From Aromatoleum buckelii (GTDB lineage: Bacteria > Pseudomonadota > Gammaproteobacteria > Burkholderiales > Rhodocyclaceae): a DNA stretch of 64,000 bases. Of this stretch, positions 35,592-46,002 are shown piece by piece; within the stretch, counting starts at the first letter, position 1, and the number at the start of each line of letters is the position of its first letter. The notes below the pieces were generated by a model, which saw only the letters and a list, made by a program, of their open reading frames with translations, was not told the origin of the DNA and did not search any database. Location: positions 248,001 through 312,000 of the forward strand of contig NZ_WTVH02000010.1 in NCBI RefSeq assembly GCF_012910785.2, read 5' to 3'. The position numbers were made by a program, and so were the translations under genes.

Positions 35592-36042
35592 GAGTGTCCA
35601 GAAAGTGTTGCAGGATGATCTGGGCCGCGACCGCATCGAGGACTTCCTTGCGGGCGCGCCAGTCGTGCGTCCCGGCTTCGGCCAGGGCGGCGTCCGCCGC
35701 GGCCGAGGACAGCCGCTCGTCGCATTCGAGCACCGGCAGGCCGAACCGGCCATGCAGCTGGTTCGCGAAACGTCGGCAGCGGGCGGTCATTTCGTGGGGC
35801 GTGCCGTCGAGATGAGCCGGCATGCCGACCACCAGTCCGACCGGCTTCCATTCGTCGAGGAGCTTCGCGATCGCCGCGAAGCGCGGCGCGCTGGCTTCGC
35901 CATGTAGGGTCAGCAGCGCGCTCGCACGGCGGGTTTCGAGTTCGCCGACGGCAACGCCGATCCGCGCAAGACCGAAGTCGAAGCCGAGCAGGGTGCCGCG
36001 GGCGGGCAGGGCGGCGGGCGCTGGTCCCGGCGCCTCAGGCAT
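35572..36042 (-). CDS. yqgF: Holliday junction resolvase-like YqgF/RuvX
   Basis: RNase H-fold nuclease of 156 residues implicated in 16S rRNA 5' maturation. The N-terminal active-site strand is [17 protein letters not shown], and [13 protein letters not shown] carries further acidic residues. It overlaps algH by eight bases at its start and pyrR at its end. Confidence 0.94.
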   Translation of the reverse strand: MPEAPGPAPAALPARGTLLGFDFGLARIGVAVGELETRRASALLTLHGEASAPRFAAIAKLLDEWKPVGLVVGMPAHLDGTPHEMTARCRRFANQLHGRFGLPVLECDERLSSAAADAALAEAGTHDWRARKEVLDAVAAQIILQHFLDTHGHAKP

Positions 36043-36601
36043 GCCCCGCAGACTCGCTCAGGTTCGCGAAGTCGATGCCGAGCATTTGCATCGCCGCAGC
36101 GAGACGCTCCTCGGGCGGGAGTCCGAAAACGATCGCGAGGTCGGCCGGCACGGTCAGCCAGCTGTTGTCGGCGATCTCCTGCTCGAGCTGACCGGCGGTC
36201 CAGCCCGCATAGCCGAGCGTCACCAGCACTTCGGGCGGCTCGCCGCTGCTGCCGACCGCTTGCAGGATGTCGCGCGAACTCGTCAGGCCGACTTCGTCGT
36301 TCACGACGAGCGTCGAATGCCATTCGCCGGCCGGACGATGCAGCACGAAGCCGCGATCGGTCTGCACCGGGCCGCCGAAATAAACCGGCTGGCCGGCGAG
36401 CCCGTCGGCTTCGAGCGGCACGTCGATGCGTTCGAACAGTGCCGCGAGCGTCATGTCGATCGGTCGATTGACGATGATTCCCAATGCGCCCTGCTCGTTG
36501 TGCTCGGCGATGTAGGTGAGGCTGCGCACGAAATGCGGATCGGCCATGTTCGGCATGGCGATCAGGAAATGGTGCGTGAGATTCGAAGTGATTGCGCTCA
36601 T
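36035..36601 (-). CDS. yqgE: YqgE/AlgH family protein
   Basis: Protein of 188 residues beginning [20 protein letters not shown], a clear AlgH signature, with [13 protein letters not shown] and [14 protein letters not shown]. The family has no confirmed biochemical activity; in Pseudomonas AlgH affects alginate production. It leads the yqgE-yqgF-pyrR-pyrB-pyrX gene run. Confidence 0.94.
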   Translation of the reverse strand: MSAITSNLTHHFLIAMPNMADPHFVRSLTYIAEHNEQGALGIIVNRPIDMTLAALFERIDVPLEADGLAGQPVYFGGPVQTDRGFVLHRPAGEWHSTLVVNDEVGLTSSRDILQAVGSSGEPPEVLVTLGYAGWTAGQLEQEIADNSWLTVPADLAIVFGLPPEERLAAAMQMLGIDFANLSESAGHA

Positions 36602-36729
36602 GGCTGCATTTTAGCTCGTCGTGGCGAGGATGCGCAGGAATGCGGCGGAAGGGATTTTTCGCCGCAGCTTCCTCGTGCTCCCGCGTAGCAACTGACGCTC
36701 CCAGGCCGCCGTTTTCTCCGCACGCGTCG

Positions 36730-39700
36730 TCAGGCCGGCACGGCCGCTCGCCCGGTATGGTTGCGCAGCAGCCCGAGCAGCTCGTTATCGTCGTACGGCT
36801 TGCCGAGATAGTGGTTCGCGCCGAGGCGTCCGGCGTACTCGCGGTGTTTGTCGGCGAGCCGTGACGTGATCATGATCACTGGCACGTCGCGCGTATGCTC
36901 GTGGGCGCGGATGTTGCGCAGCAGGTCGAAGCCGTCCATGCGCGGCATCTCGATGTCCGACAGGATGATGTCCGGCACCGCTTCGAGCAGCCGCTCCAGC
37001 GCATCGACGCCGTCCTTCGCCACGACCACCCGATAGCCTTCGCGTTCGAGCAGGCGTCCGGTGATCTTGCGCACCGTGAGCGAATCGTCGACGACCATCA
37101 CGGTGGGGACACGGACCGGCGCCGCCTCGAACGGCTCCAGCGGTTCCGGCGCTTCGCCGCCGGCGTTTGCCGCGCTCGCGGTGGCTTCGGCGACGCGACG
37201 GCTCGCCAGTGCGACAGGGTTCAGGATCAGCACGATCTCGCCATCACCGAGCACTGTCGCACCGGAAATGCCGACGATGCGAGCAAGCTGCGGGCCGGCG
37301 TTCTTGACGACGATTTCCTGGTTGCCGCGCAGCGCATCGACGTGCAGCGCGAGCGTCTGCGCGCCGACGCGCAGCAGCAGGACCCAGTTGAAGCGCTGCT
37401 CGGGGGGCCGGGCGAAGCCGTCGCCGAGCAGCTGCGGAAGATAGCGGTATGCGAAGTGCCGGCCCTGCCACTCGGTGCTGCCTTCGCGGCGCAGCGCGTC
37501 GAGCGGCTCGGCCTTGAGTTCGAGGACTTGCGCAATCATGCTCGACGGGATCGCGTAAGTCCGGCTGCCGGCGCGGACCAGCAAGGCCTGCGTGACGGCG
37601 AGCGTGAGCGGCAGATGGATGCGGAACTCGGTGCCGCGGCCGACCTCGGAATGAACGTCGATGCGACCGCCCGCCGCCGCCGTCTCGGACTTCACGACGT
37701 CCATGCCGACGCCGCGGCCGGCGACCGGCGACACGCTGTCGGCAGTCGAAAAACCCGGGATGAAAATCAGGTTCGTCAGACGCCACTCGTCGGCCGCCTC
37801 GTCGGCGCCGAGCAGGCCGCTTGCGCGCGCCCGTGCGGCGATGCGCTCGTAGTCGAGGCCGCCGCCGTCGTCGGCGAGCGCGATCGCGATTTCGTTGCCT
37901 TCCTGGCTCACATTGAGCGTGATCTGGCCGATTTCGCTCTTGCCGGCGGCGCGTCGCGCGTCTGGATGTTCGATGCCGTGCGCGACGGCGTTGCGCAGCA
38001 GATGCTCGAGCGGCGCGACCAGGTGTTCGAGCACACTGCGGTCGATTTCGATGCGTCCGCCGCGCAAGTCGAGGTCGGCACGCTTGCCCAGTTCCTTCGC
38101 GCTCTGGCGCACGACCCGGTAGAGCCGGTCGGCGAGGCTGTCGAACGGCACCATTCTCACCTGCATCAGCGCCTGCTGCAGATCCCGCGACAGGCGCGCT
38201 TGGCTGTTGAGCGCCAGCTCCGCGCCATCGAGGTTGCGCAACAGGCTCTGCTGGACGGTCGTCACGTCTCCGACGCTCTCGGCCATCATCCGCGTGAGTT
38301 CCTGCAGCCGCGTGTAGCGGTCCATCTCGAGCGGGTCGAACTCGCCGTCGTGCGCGTCGCTGCGCGCGAGGCGGGACTGCATCTGCACGTCGGCCTGGAG
38401 CTCGACTTCGCGCAGCTGGTTGCGCAGGCGGATGACGTTTTCGGTCAGGTCGAGCAGCGAGCGGCGCAGCGTGCGCAGTTCGCCGGCGACGCGGGTGCGA
38501 GTGATGCCGATTTCGCCCGCCTGGTTGACGAAGCGATCGACCGCGTCCGCGCGCACGCGCAAAGTCGCAGCGCCGCTCGCCCCTTCCGGCTCGGCTGGCG
38601 TTGCCGGCGCCGCGTCGTCCGGTGCAGGCGCCGGTTGTGCGGGCTCGCCGCCGGCGATCGCGTCGATCAGCTGTTCGGCCTGATCGAGCCCGGCGGTCAG
38701 TTCGTCGATCAGCCCGCCGGCCGGCTCCTGTCCGCGTTCGAGCGCGGCCACGAGCTGCGCTTCGAGATCGTGGACGTGCTGCCCGAGCGTCATCGCGCCG
38801 GCCATGCGCGCGCTGCCCTTCAGCGTGTGCAGCAATCGTGCCGTGGCTTGCGCGGCATCGGTCGCCCCGCCCGCGCGCCAGCGGCGCAGCGCCGCGTGCA
38901 GCTCGCCGAGCAGCTCCGCGCCTTCGTCGAGAAAAACCGGCAGCAGCTGCGCGTCGAGTTCGTCCCGGACCGCGGAGGCGGGCCCGGACGGCACGCTTGC
39001 GGCCTCGACCGGTCGGGCGGCGAGCGTGTTGTCGGGGCTCGTGACGCCGCGCATGCCTGGCGCCGCTTCGATTCCGGTTTCCAGGGGCGTCTCGCGGCCG
39101 ACGTCGTCGAGTTGCTCGACGAGCTCCGGCACTGCGAGCGGCATGCGGCGCGCGACGACTTCGGCCAGCATCGCGTCGAGCGTGTCGTTCACGGACTTCA
39201 GCAGCGCAGTCTGTTCGGCCGTCGGGACCTGGGCGGTGTCGCGCAGGCGTTCGAGCGCGTGCTCGAATCCGCGTGCGAGCTCGTGCAGCGGCATCAGCCG
39301 CGTGGTGCCCGAGATTCCCGCCAGCGTATGCGCGGCGCGAAGCGCTTCCTCCGCCGGTATCAGGGTCGGATTGGCGTCCAGTCGCGCGAGCTCGGCGTGC
39401 AGGGCCGCGAGATGCTGACGCGCTTCGCCGACGTAGAGGTCATAGAGCGGTCGGCTGATTTCCGCGGCGCCGATGCGCACGACTTCCCGCTCGGCGGCTG
39501 CGGGCAGTGCGGCCGGTTCGTCAGCCTGGGACGCCGCGGCAGCGGCTTCGAACGACGCGCCCGGTGCGAGGCCGAACACCTCCGGCTCGAACGGCAACAA
39601 GGTCGCTTCGGGATCGCTTCCCGGAAGATCGCCGAAATCGAAGATCGAGCTCTCGATTTCGAGGCCGGCAAGGAGGTCGTCGTCGAGGTCGTCGTCGCCG

Positions 39701-42096
39701 AAGGGCGTGCTCGGTGCGAAGGCGTCGGCCCTCGCCTCGTCGAGCGGCGCGCAGTCGGGGAGCGCGTCGTGTTCGGCGGGAGGCGCGGAAAACACCGGCG
39801 GCGCCTCGTCTTCCGGTAGGGCGATTTCAGCCGGTGCTTCGGGGGTCGCCTGGAGCTCGGGGATCGCCCGTGATTCGGGGATCGCCTGTGATTCGGGGAT
39901 CGCCTGCGGCTCGGTTATTACCTCCGGTGCGGCCGGGGGCGACGCGTCGACCGCGCTCTCGTCGCTGCGCAGACGCTGCGCGTCGACGACCAGTGCCGCG
40001 ACGTCCCGCACCTGACTTCGGCCGGCTTCCAGATCGCGCACCCATTCCAGCAACAGCGTGCGGGCCGCGTCGATCAGCCGGTGAAGGGCGTGTGAGGGTG
40101 TCCGCTCGAGCTGCAGCCAGCGGTTCAGCGTCTGTTCGATCTCCCACGCGGTCTCGCCGAGGTCGTGCAGACCGACCATGCGGCCGCTGCCCTTGAGAGT
40201 GTGGAAACCGCGGCGGATCGCGACGAGATGCTCGGGCGCGTCCGCATCGCGGCACGACAGGTCGAGGCGTTCGCCGATCGCTGCCAGGACTTCATGGGCT
40301 TCCTCGATGAAGATCGCGAGCAGTTCGGCATCGAGTCCGGCGGCTTCGGCTGCCGGCGGTGCCGCGGCAGGCTCTGCGGCCTGCGCGGCGGTGGGCGTGG
40401 GGGCGGGCGCGGGGGCCGGCGTCTCTTCGACGTCTTGCGCGTCGAGGAAGCGTTCCAGCCGCACCGGGCCGTGCTGCAGGGCTTCGACGTAAAAACCCAG
40501 CGCCGACAGTCGCCGCGCGAGCCGTTCGTGTTCGCCCTGATCGAGGCCCTGCCCGGCGTCTGCCAAGCCGGCGATCGTGTCGGCGGCGTCATCGACGAGG
40601 GCGACGGCCGGCGCGTCGCCGATCAGCGCGAGCGCGCCGGCGATCTGCCTGAGCGGCTTTGCGAGGTTCGCCAACGGCGCGCGTTTTTGCTCGTTGCGGA
40701 AAAAATCGTCGAGAACCTGCTCGACCTGTGCAAGGCTCGACAGGATTTCGCGCGAAAGCTGCCCGAGCGCGTCGCGCTCTTGCGCACGGCGTGCCGCCTC
40801 CGTTGCCGGCGAACGCTCGACAGCGGCAACCGGCTCGCCTCGCGCGAGCGCTTCCAGGCGCACCACCGTATCGTCGACGTGCACGGAAAATCCGGCACCC
40901 GGTGCGCCGCGCTCGAGCCCGGCTTCGCACAGCAGCAGCGCGGTCGCGACCTCCAGCGCGATCGCATCGTTGCAGTGCAGCGGGTCTTTGCGCAGCCATG
41001 CGATGAACTCGACGATGCCGCGAAGCAGCCGGTCGAGCGCCGGGCGGCCGAGCCGGGAGGCTTGTGCGGCGAGCTCGGCGAGATGCGCGTCGAAGCGCGG
41101 CAGCTCCACGGCGTGGCCTTCCGCGAAGCCGTCCCAGGCCTGTTTCGCCGCGCTCATCAGCCCCTGCAGGGTCTTCAGCAGCGCCGCGAGCGGAGCCGCG
41201 CTGACTGTCGCGCCGGGTTCCGGAAGCAGCGCGTCGAGTTGCCAGGTCGCTCGGACCTCCTTCTGGTGATCGGTGCGCGCCGGCGCCTGGCTGGTCCAGT
41301 ACAGCAGCTCGCGCACGAGGCGGTCGGGGAAGACGACGGGGATGTCGGACAGGCGTTTGAGCTGGGCATCGAGCTGCGAGCACAGGCGCTTGATTTCCGG
41401 CCGTGCCGGCAGGTCCTGATGGATCAGCGTCTCGAGGAAAGCCTGTGCGGCATACCACAGTACACCGACCGGGCTGCCCGTATGCAGAGCTTCGATCTCA
41501 CTGACCGCTGTGAGCATCGTCTGCGGACCGGCAGCGTCCGCGGGGGTGCGCAGCCATTGCAGCAGGCCACGCTGGAACAGCGCGCGGTGGGCGCGCAGCT
41601 GTTGCTGGCGGACGTCCTCGGCCAATCCCTCCGCCACGCCCCGGCGCGCCGGACGCAGCGAGAGGTCGGGGAAAAACAGTTCCGCCGGCGACAGCGGCCC
41701 GACGCCCCGGACAGCGCCGATTTCCTCGTACAGCGACAGGAGGCGCAGCGGCTGATCCGGCGTGCCGTGCACAAGCTCTTCGAGATAGTTGCCGATCGTC
41801 GCCAGCGCACGGCGTGCGAGCTCCACGGTCGAAGCGTCGATCGGCCGTTCACCGTGCGCGAGCAGGCCCAGCAGCTGGTCGAGCGAGGACGCGAACTGGC
41901 TCAGCCCGTCGAGGCCGACGATCGACAGCGCGCCGCACGCTTGGTGGAGATGAGTCTGCGCAAACTGGACGCAGGCGGTGGCTCCCGTTGCGCCGAGCGC
42001 TTGCTCGAGGGATTCGTCGGCGCGCGCGAGCGCGAGGTCGATTTCGGTCTTGACCCAGGTCAGCGGGCCCAGATCCAGGGCGTCAGGGTGGCTCAT
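36730..42096 (-). CDS. pilL: Chemosensory hybrid histidine kinase PilL/ChpA
   Basis: CheA-type kinase of the type IV pilus chemosensory system, 1788 residues. Three His-phosphotransfer segments are visible (FHTLKGSGRMVG near 634, AAHTLAGISG near 922, LLHTLKGSARMAG near 1090), along with more degenerate N-terminal ones. After these come a dimerisation helix, an ATPase domain (EHLLRNAVAHGIEHP, near 1362; GRGVGMDVVKSE), a CheW-like domain and a C-terminal receiver (VMVVDDSLTVRKI, acceptor in ILSDIEMP). The number of Hpt-like domains matches ChpA of Pseudomonas. It is last of pilG-H-I-J-L; no pilK-like methyltransferase is present here. Confidence 0.95.
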   Translation of the reverse strand: MSHPDALDLGPLTWVKTEIDLALARADESLEQALGATGATACVQFAQTHLHQACGALSIVGLDGLSQFASSLDQLLGLLAHGERPIDASTVELARRALATIGNYLEELVHGTPDQPLRLLSLYEEIGAVRGVGPLSPAELFFPDLSLRPARRGVAEGLAEDVRQQQLRAHRALFQRGLLQWLRTPADAAGPQTMLTAVSEIEALHTGSPVGVLWYAAQAFLETLIHQDLPARPEIKRLCSQLDAQLKRLSDIPVVFPDRLVRELLYWTSQAPARTDHQKEVRATWQLDALLPEPGATVSAAPLAALLKTLQGLMSAAKQAWDGFAEGHAVELPRFDAHLAELAAQASRLGRPALDRLLRGIVEFIAWLRKDPLHCNDAIALEVATALLLCEAGLERGAPGAGFSVHVDDTVVRLEALARGEPVAAVERSPATEAARRAQERDALGQLSREILSSLAQVEQVLDDFFRNEQKRAPLANLAKPLRQIAGALALIGDAPAVALVDDAADTIAGLADAGQGLDQGEHERLARRLSALGFYVEALQHGPVRLERFLDAQDVEETPAPAPAPTPTAAQAAEPAAAPPAAEAAGLDAELLAIFIEEAHEVLAAIGERLDLSCRDADAPEHLVAIRRGFHTLKGSGRMVGLHDLGETAWEIEQTLNRWLQLERTPSHALHRLIDAARTLLLEWVRDLEAGRSQVRDVAALVVDAQRLRSDESAVDASPPAAPEVITEPQAIPESQAIPESRAIPELQATPEAPAEIALPEDEAPPVFSAPPAEHDALPDCAPLDEARADAFAPSTPFGDDDLDDDLLAGLEIESSIFDFGDLPGSDPEATLLPFEPEVFGLAPGASFEAAAAASQADEPAALPAAAEREVVRIGAAEISRPLYDLYVGEARQHLAALHAELARLDANPTLIPAEEALRAAHTLAGISGTTRLMPLHELARGFEHALERLRDTAQVPTAEQTALLKSVNDTLDAMLAEVVARRMPLAVPELVEQLDDVGRETPLETGIEAAPGMRGVTSPDNTLAARPVEAASVPSGPASAVRDELDAQLLPVFLDEGAELLGELHAALRRWRAGGATDAAQATARLLHTLKGSARMAGAMTLGQHVHDLEAQLVAALERGQEPAGGLIDELTAGLDQAEQLIDAIAGGEPAQPAPAPDDAAPATPAEPEGASGAATLRVRADAVDRFVNQAGEIGITRTRVAGELRTLRRSLLDLTENVIRLRNQLREVELQADVQMQSRLARSDAHDGEFDPLEMDRYTRLQELTRMMAESVGDVTTVQQSLLRNLDGAELALNSQARLSRDLQQALMQVRMVPFDSLADRLYRVVRQSAKELGKRADLDLRGGRIEIDRSVLEHLVAPLEHLLRNAVAHGIEHPDARRAAGKSEIGQITLNVSQEGNEIAIALADDGGGLDYERIAARARASGLLGADEAADEWRLTNLIFIPGFSTADSVSPVAGRGVGMDVVKSETAAAGGRIDVHSEVGRGTEFRIHLPLTLAVTQALLVRAGSRTYAIPSSMIAQVLELKAEPLDALRREGSTEWQGRHFAYRYLPQLLGDGFARPPEQRFNWVLLLRVGAQTLALHVDALRGNQEIVVKNAGPQLARIVGISGATVLGDGEIVLILNPVALASRRVAEATASAANAGGEAPEPLEPFEAAPVRVPTVMVVDDSLTVRKITGRLLEREGYRVVVAKDGVDALERLLEAVPDIILSDIEMPRMDGFDLLRNIRAHEHTRDVPVIMITSRLADKHREYAGRLGANHYLGKPYDDNELLGLLRNHTGRAAVPA

Positions 42097-42117
42097 GGGC
42101 GTCCTCGATGGCGCGGG

Positions 42118-44262
42118 TCAGACCTTGAAGCCCGACACCGAGCCCTTGAGCTCGACCGCGAGGTCCGCCAGCTGGCCCACCGACACAGCGGTCTGCTGCG
42201 TGCCGCGCGCCGTCTGCTCGGTGACTGCGAGGATCTCCTTCATCGCTTCGGCCACGCGCGTCGCGGCCGCGGCCTGTTGCTGCGTGTCGCCGGAAATCTG
42301 TTCGATGAGACGCGCCGTTTCCGTCGATACGTCGCCGATCTCGGCCAGCGCCTGACCTGCGGCGTCGGACAGCTGCGCCCCTTCGACGACGTCGCGCGTT
42401 GCCGTTTCCATCGCGCCGACCGCATCCTTGGTGTCGGTCTGGATCGTTTTCACGATCGCTGCGATCTGCTTCGTCGCTTCGCCCGAGCGTTCAGCCAGGC
42501 GCTGCACTTCTTCGGCGACGACGGTGAAGCCGCGCCCTGCTTCACCGGCCGACGCGGCCTGGATCGCCGCGTTCAGCGCGAGGACGTTGGTCTGTTCGGT
42601 GATGTCCGAGATGAGCTCGACGATTTCGCCGATTTCCTGCGACGACTCGCCGAGCCGCTTGATGCGCTTCGAGGTTTCCTGGATCTGGCCGCGAATGTCG
42701 TTCATGCCGCGAATCGTGTTCTCGACGGCACCGGCGCCTTTGTGCGCCGAGTCGAGCGAGCGCCGTGCGACCTGCGCCGAGCGCAACGCGAGTTCGGATG
42801 ATTCGGTCATCGAGCGTGCCATCTGCTGCACGGCGGCGCCCGCTTCCTGGATCTCCTGCGACTGGCGTCCGGTCGCGTCGAGCAACTCGGTCGACGTGCG
42901 CTGCGCCGATTCGGTCGCGGCGGTAACGCGGCCCGCAGCGTCGTTGATCCGCCGCACCAGCACCGAGAGTTCCTCGATCGTGTAATTGACCGAGTCCGCG
43001 ATCGCGCCGGTGATGTCCTCGGAGACGGTCGTGCGCACCGTCAGGTCGCCGTCGGCGAGTTCGCCCATCTCGTTCATCAGCCGCAGGATCGCCTGCTGGG
43101 CAAGGTTGTGTTCGTTCTCGGCGTTCTTGCGCAACGCTTCGGCTTCGGCACCGCGCGCAGCGATCTCCGCATTGTTGATTTTCGCCATCAGGCCGAGGAT
43201 CGCCAGACCGAGCAGCGCGACGACGGCGATCCCGAGTGTCGCCGGAGTCAGGCCGCGGGAGCTCTCGTCGAGGGTGTGGGACAGCGCGCGCACGTGGGTC
43301 GTCAGGGCCTCGGAATCACGATAGAAGATATAGCGACCGGCCTGTTTCGCCCGCACGAGGACGTCGATGTTATCGACGATGCGGGTGACTGCGCCGAGAG
43401 TGTTCTGCGCGTGCGCCTCGAATGTTTGCAGGCGCGCGCGCGCCGCAGGATCCGTCGTCGCCTGTGTGATCGTGGCGACGAGGTCGACGAGGGCGCGCGC
43501 ATCCTTGCCGAGCGCGGTAGCCGTTTGCGGTTCGACCGCATTGGGGGCGAGCAGCGCGTTCGCGTTTTTCGTGAGGCGTTGCGTCAACATCACGACGGTG
43601 TTCGCCGCCACGAGGTCCGCGTTGGAGGCCTGGGTCTGCAGCTGGACTTGCGCAAGGTGTCGGGCCTGCTCGAACAGCTGTTCGTCTTCCTCGTTTAGCG
43701 TCGTGATGGAGTCGGTCAGCGTGAGAAGGGTCTTCTCCTGGTCGAGCAGGCGGGCGGCGTTGCGGGCGGTTTCGCTCCACGCGCCGCGCAGCGCGTCGAT
43801 TCCGGCTTGTCCGACGGCAGGCACCGGCGGGATTTCCCTGCCGGCGATCGAGCCCCCCTGATCGAGCGTGTCGAGAAGTTCGGCGAAGCGGCTCGTCCCG
43901 CTGCGCAGGTCCACGAACGCCTGCGGGTTGCCCTGCAGCGACAGCTGCGCCGCCTTGGCGATCCGTTGCGACAGCGTTTCCATTTCGCCGGCGACGGAAA
44001 TGTAGGTCGTCACGTTCCCCGATTCGCGGAACTGGTGGAAGATCAGCCCGAGACCCGCGATCGTCGTCAGCGCGAAGGCGATCCCCAGCAGGGTGATCTT
44101 TTCGGACGCGGTGCGGGCGCGCTTTTGCCGCGGCGCTTTCCGCTCCTTCGCCGCAGGGCGGCGCAGCAGCGGCGCTTCCATGATCGTGGTCGCGGCCGGC
44201 GCGTCCTCGACGTAGGCCGTCCTGGCGATGGTGAAGTCCAGCTTTGGAAGCTTGAGGGCCAT
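42118..44262 (-). CDS. pilJ: Type IV pilus methyl-accepting chemotaxis protein PilJ
   Basis: Membrane receptor of the Pil-Chp pathway, 714 residues. It has a long cytoplasmic N-terminus, a membrane helix (about 53-75), a periplasmic region with two PilJ-type four-helix units, a second helix (about 340-362), HAMP, and a signalling hairpin with the conserved tip ([20 protein letters not shown]). It passes signals from pilus contact to PilL, and is encoded directly before it. Confidence 0.95.
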   Translation of the reverse strand: MALKLPKLDFTIARTAYVEDAPAATTIMEAPLLRRPAAKERKAPRQKRARTASEKITLLGIAFALTTIAGLGLIFHQFRESGNVTTYISVAGEMETLSQRIAKAAQLSLQGNPQAFVDLRSGTSRFAELLDTLDQGGSIAGREIPPVPAVGQAGIDALRGAWSETARNAARLLDQEKTLLTLTDSITTLNEEDEQLFEQARHLAQVQLQTQASNADLVAANTVVMLTQRLTKNANALLAPNAVEPQTATALGKDARALVDLVATITQATTDPAARARLQTFEAHAQNTLGAVTRIVDNIDVLVRAKQAGRYIFYRDSEALTTHVRALSHTLDESSRGLTPATLGIAVVALLGLAILGLMAKINNAEIAARGAEAEALRKNAENEHNLAQQAILRLMNEMGELADGDLTVRTTVSEDITGAIADSVNYTIEELSVLVRRINDAAGRVTAATESAQRTSTELLDATGRQSQEIQEAGAAVQQMARSMTESSELALRSAQVARRSLDSAHKGAGAVENTIRGMNDIRGQIQETSKRIKRLGESSQEIGEIVELISDITEQTNVLALNAAIQAASAGEAGRGFTVVAEEVQRLAERSGEATKQIAAIVKTIQTDTKDAVGAMETATRDVVEGAQLSDAAGQALAEIGDVSTETARLIEQISGDTQQQAAAATRVAEAMKEILAVTEQTARGTQQTAVSVGQLADLAVELKGSVSGFKV

Positions 44263-44313
44263 GTTCTTGCTCCGCGAGTTCGGATCGTCGTTCAGGGGAA
44301 AAACGGGTTTGCG

Positions 44314-44829
44314 TCAGTCGATGGCAGCGTTCAGGAAGCTGCGATGCGCAAGGAGTTGTGGGACGTCGAGCTTCAGCCACAGACGCTCCCGCGCGTCGCG
44401 CAGCCGGCCCTGGACCCATGGCCGCGCATCGTCGCCCCCGTTATGGTCCGGCTGGAAATCGTCGGGGCTGCGCAGGCCGATCGCGTGCGACACGAGCAGC
44501 GCGCAATTGGCGCCGTGACGCATGCCCACCAGCAGCAGCCGCGTGGCGCCGCCCGGATCGATCGGCGCGCCATCGTGGAAGGCCGAAAAGTCCACGACGC
44601 TGAACAGCGTGCCGCGCACGTTCACGAGGCCGCGGAACCATTCGCATGCGAGCGGCACTGGCACGAGCGGCGGCACCGGCAGGATCTCTCCGGTGTCGGT
44701 CAGGTTGATCAGCCAGTTTTCCGTTCCTGCGCGCACGCCCAGCAGCGCGTGGCGGTCACCGCTGCGTGCTTCGGCGAAACGGCGGACGAGGTCTTCCTGG
44801 AACTCGCGCAGGCTCAGTCGCTTCGCCAT
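44314..44829 (-). CDS. pilI: CheW-like coupling protein PilI
   Basis: Adaptor of 171 residues connecting the receptor PilJ to the kinase PilL. The CheW fold is recognisable by LINLTDTGEILPVPPLVPVP and WFRGLVNVRGTLFSVVDFSAF. It lies between pilH and pilJ with short gaps. Confidence 0.93.
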   Translation of the reverse strand: MAKRLSLREFQEDLVRRFAEARSGDRHALLGVRAGTENWLINLTDTGEILPVPPLVPVPLACEWFRGLVNVRGTLFSVVDFSAFHDGAPIDPGGATRLLLVGMRHGANCALLVSHAIGLRSPDDFQPDHNGGDDARPWVQGRLRDARERLWLKLDVPQLLAHRSFLNAAID

Positions 44830-44834
44830 CCGCC

Positions 44835-45200
44835 TCAGCCCAGCGCCTGGATGCGGACGAGCAGTTCGGCGCCGTCGACCGGCTTCACGAGATAGTCATG
44901 CGCGCCCTGGCGCATGCCCCAGATGCGGTCGGTCTCGAGGCCTTTGGTGGTGCAGATGATGATCGGGATCGAGCGGGTTGATTCGCTGCGCGCGATCATG
45001 CGCGTGGCCTGGTAGCCGTTGATGCCGGGCATGACGACATCCATCAGGATGAGGTCGGGCATTTCGCTCTTGCTCTTGGCGATCGCGTCCTCGCCGTTTT
45101 CGGCCGTGACCACCTGGTAGCCGCGCGCGGACAGCAGCTCGGTCAGGGCGAAGCGTTCGGTCGGCGAATCGTCGACCACGAGAATTTTCTTGATCGTCAT
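44835..45200 (-). CDS. pilH: Response regulator PilH
   Basis: Single-domain CheY-like receiver, 121 residues, with ILVVDDSPTERFA, acceptor Asp in LILMDVVMP and Lys in YLVKPVD. The sequence around IIICTTKGLETDRIWGMRQG matches PilH, which tunes pilus retraction. The ATG at 45200 gives the standard length. Confidence 0.93.
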   Translation of the reverse strand: MTIKKILVVDDSPTERFALTELLSARGYQVVTAENGEDAIAKSKSEMPDLILMDVVMPGINGYQATRMIARSESTRSIPIIICTTKGLETDRIWGMRQGAHDYLVKPVDGAELLVRIQALG

Positions 45201-45223
45201 TTGTCCCGGTGCTCCCGTGGCGG

Positions 45224-45610
45224 TCAATCGGTGGTGCGGCTGGCGTGGACAGCTGCCGCCCTGAGCAGGCTGTCCTTCGTGAACGGCTTGGTGAGATATT
45301 CGTCGGAGCCGACCATGCGGCCGCGGGCGCGGTCGAACAGCCCGTCCTTCGACGACAGCATGATCACCGGCGTCGCCGAAAGCCGCGGGTTCTTCTTGAT
45401 CAGCGCGCAGGTCTGGTAGCCGTCGAGGCGCGGCATCATGATGTCGACGAAAATGACATGGGGGCGATGGTCGGCGATCTTCGCCAGCGCATCGAAGCCG
45501 TCCTCGGCGAGGAGCACTTCGCAGCCCGAGTGGGTCAGAAAGATCTCGGCGCTGCGCCGGATGGTGTTGCTGTCGTCGATCACCATCACCCTGAGTCCGG
45601 TCAGATCCAT
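45224..45610 (-). CDS. pilG: Response regulator PilG
   Basis: CheY-like receiver of 128 residues with VMVIDDSNTIRRSAE, acceptor Asp in VIFVDIMMP and Lys in YLTKPF. Sequence and first place in the gene run match PilG, the regulator that promotes pilus extension and cAMP signalling in Pseudomonas. The ATG at 45610 is used; the longer open frame upstream is not conserved in type. Confidence 0.93.
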   Translation of the reverse strand: MDLTGLRVMVIDDSNTIRRSAEIFLTHSGCEVLLAEDGFDALAKIADHRPHVIFVDIMMPRLDGYQTCALIKKNPRLSATPVIMLSSKDGLFDRARGRMVGSDEYLTKPFTKDSLLRAAAVHASRTTD

Positions 45611-45714
45611 GACGTCAATCCTTGCTGGTTCGTTCTTGCGGCCCTTCCGCGGCGCAACCGGACCAGGGTCAGGGCCCGCCGTTCCGCCTGGCCTGCGCGG
45701 ACATTCCGTACACT

Positions 45715-45894
45715 TCAGATCTCGACCCGCTCGAAGTCTTCCTTGCGGGCTCCGCACTCGGGGCAGGTCCAGTTCGGCGGAAGGTCTTCCCAGCGGGTGC
45801 CCGGCGGGACACCTTCCGCGGGCAGTCCGACGGCTTCGTCATAGATGAAGCCGCAGACCAGGCACATCCAGGTGCTGTGTTGCGTGTTGGGCAT
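45715..45894 (-). CDS. Rubredoxin
   Basis: Small iron protein of 59 residues carrying one Fe bound by two Cys pairs, CLVCGFIYDEAVG and CPECGARKEDF. It has the usual rubredoxin spacing and the PPGTRWEDLPPNW core. It is too short for most gene-finder cut-offs. It lies 104 bases ahead of pilG on the same strand, a linkage seen in other proteobacteria, and is divergent from the thiD-like gene. Confidence 0.95.
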   Translation of the reverse strand: MPNTQHSTWMCLVCGFIYDEAVGLPAEGVPPGTRWEDLPPNWTCPECGARKEDFERVEI

Positions 45895-46002
45895 CTGGCG
45901 GCGTGCTCGGCGCGAATTGGCTGTAAAATCCGCCGCATCTTACCGCATTTTCCCTGCCGCGCCAGACCAGCCGGCGTACCCCACTGCAGGTAGCCTGAAT
46001 AA

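Noticed and set aside
36895-42801. Two antisense open frames of about 900 residues opposite pilL and pilJ.
   Set aside because: They are Arg/Gln-rich shadow frames of high-GC coding DNA; the sense frames have complete domain sets.
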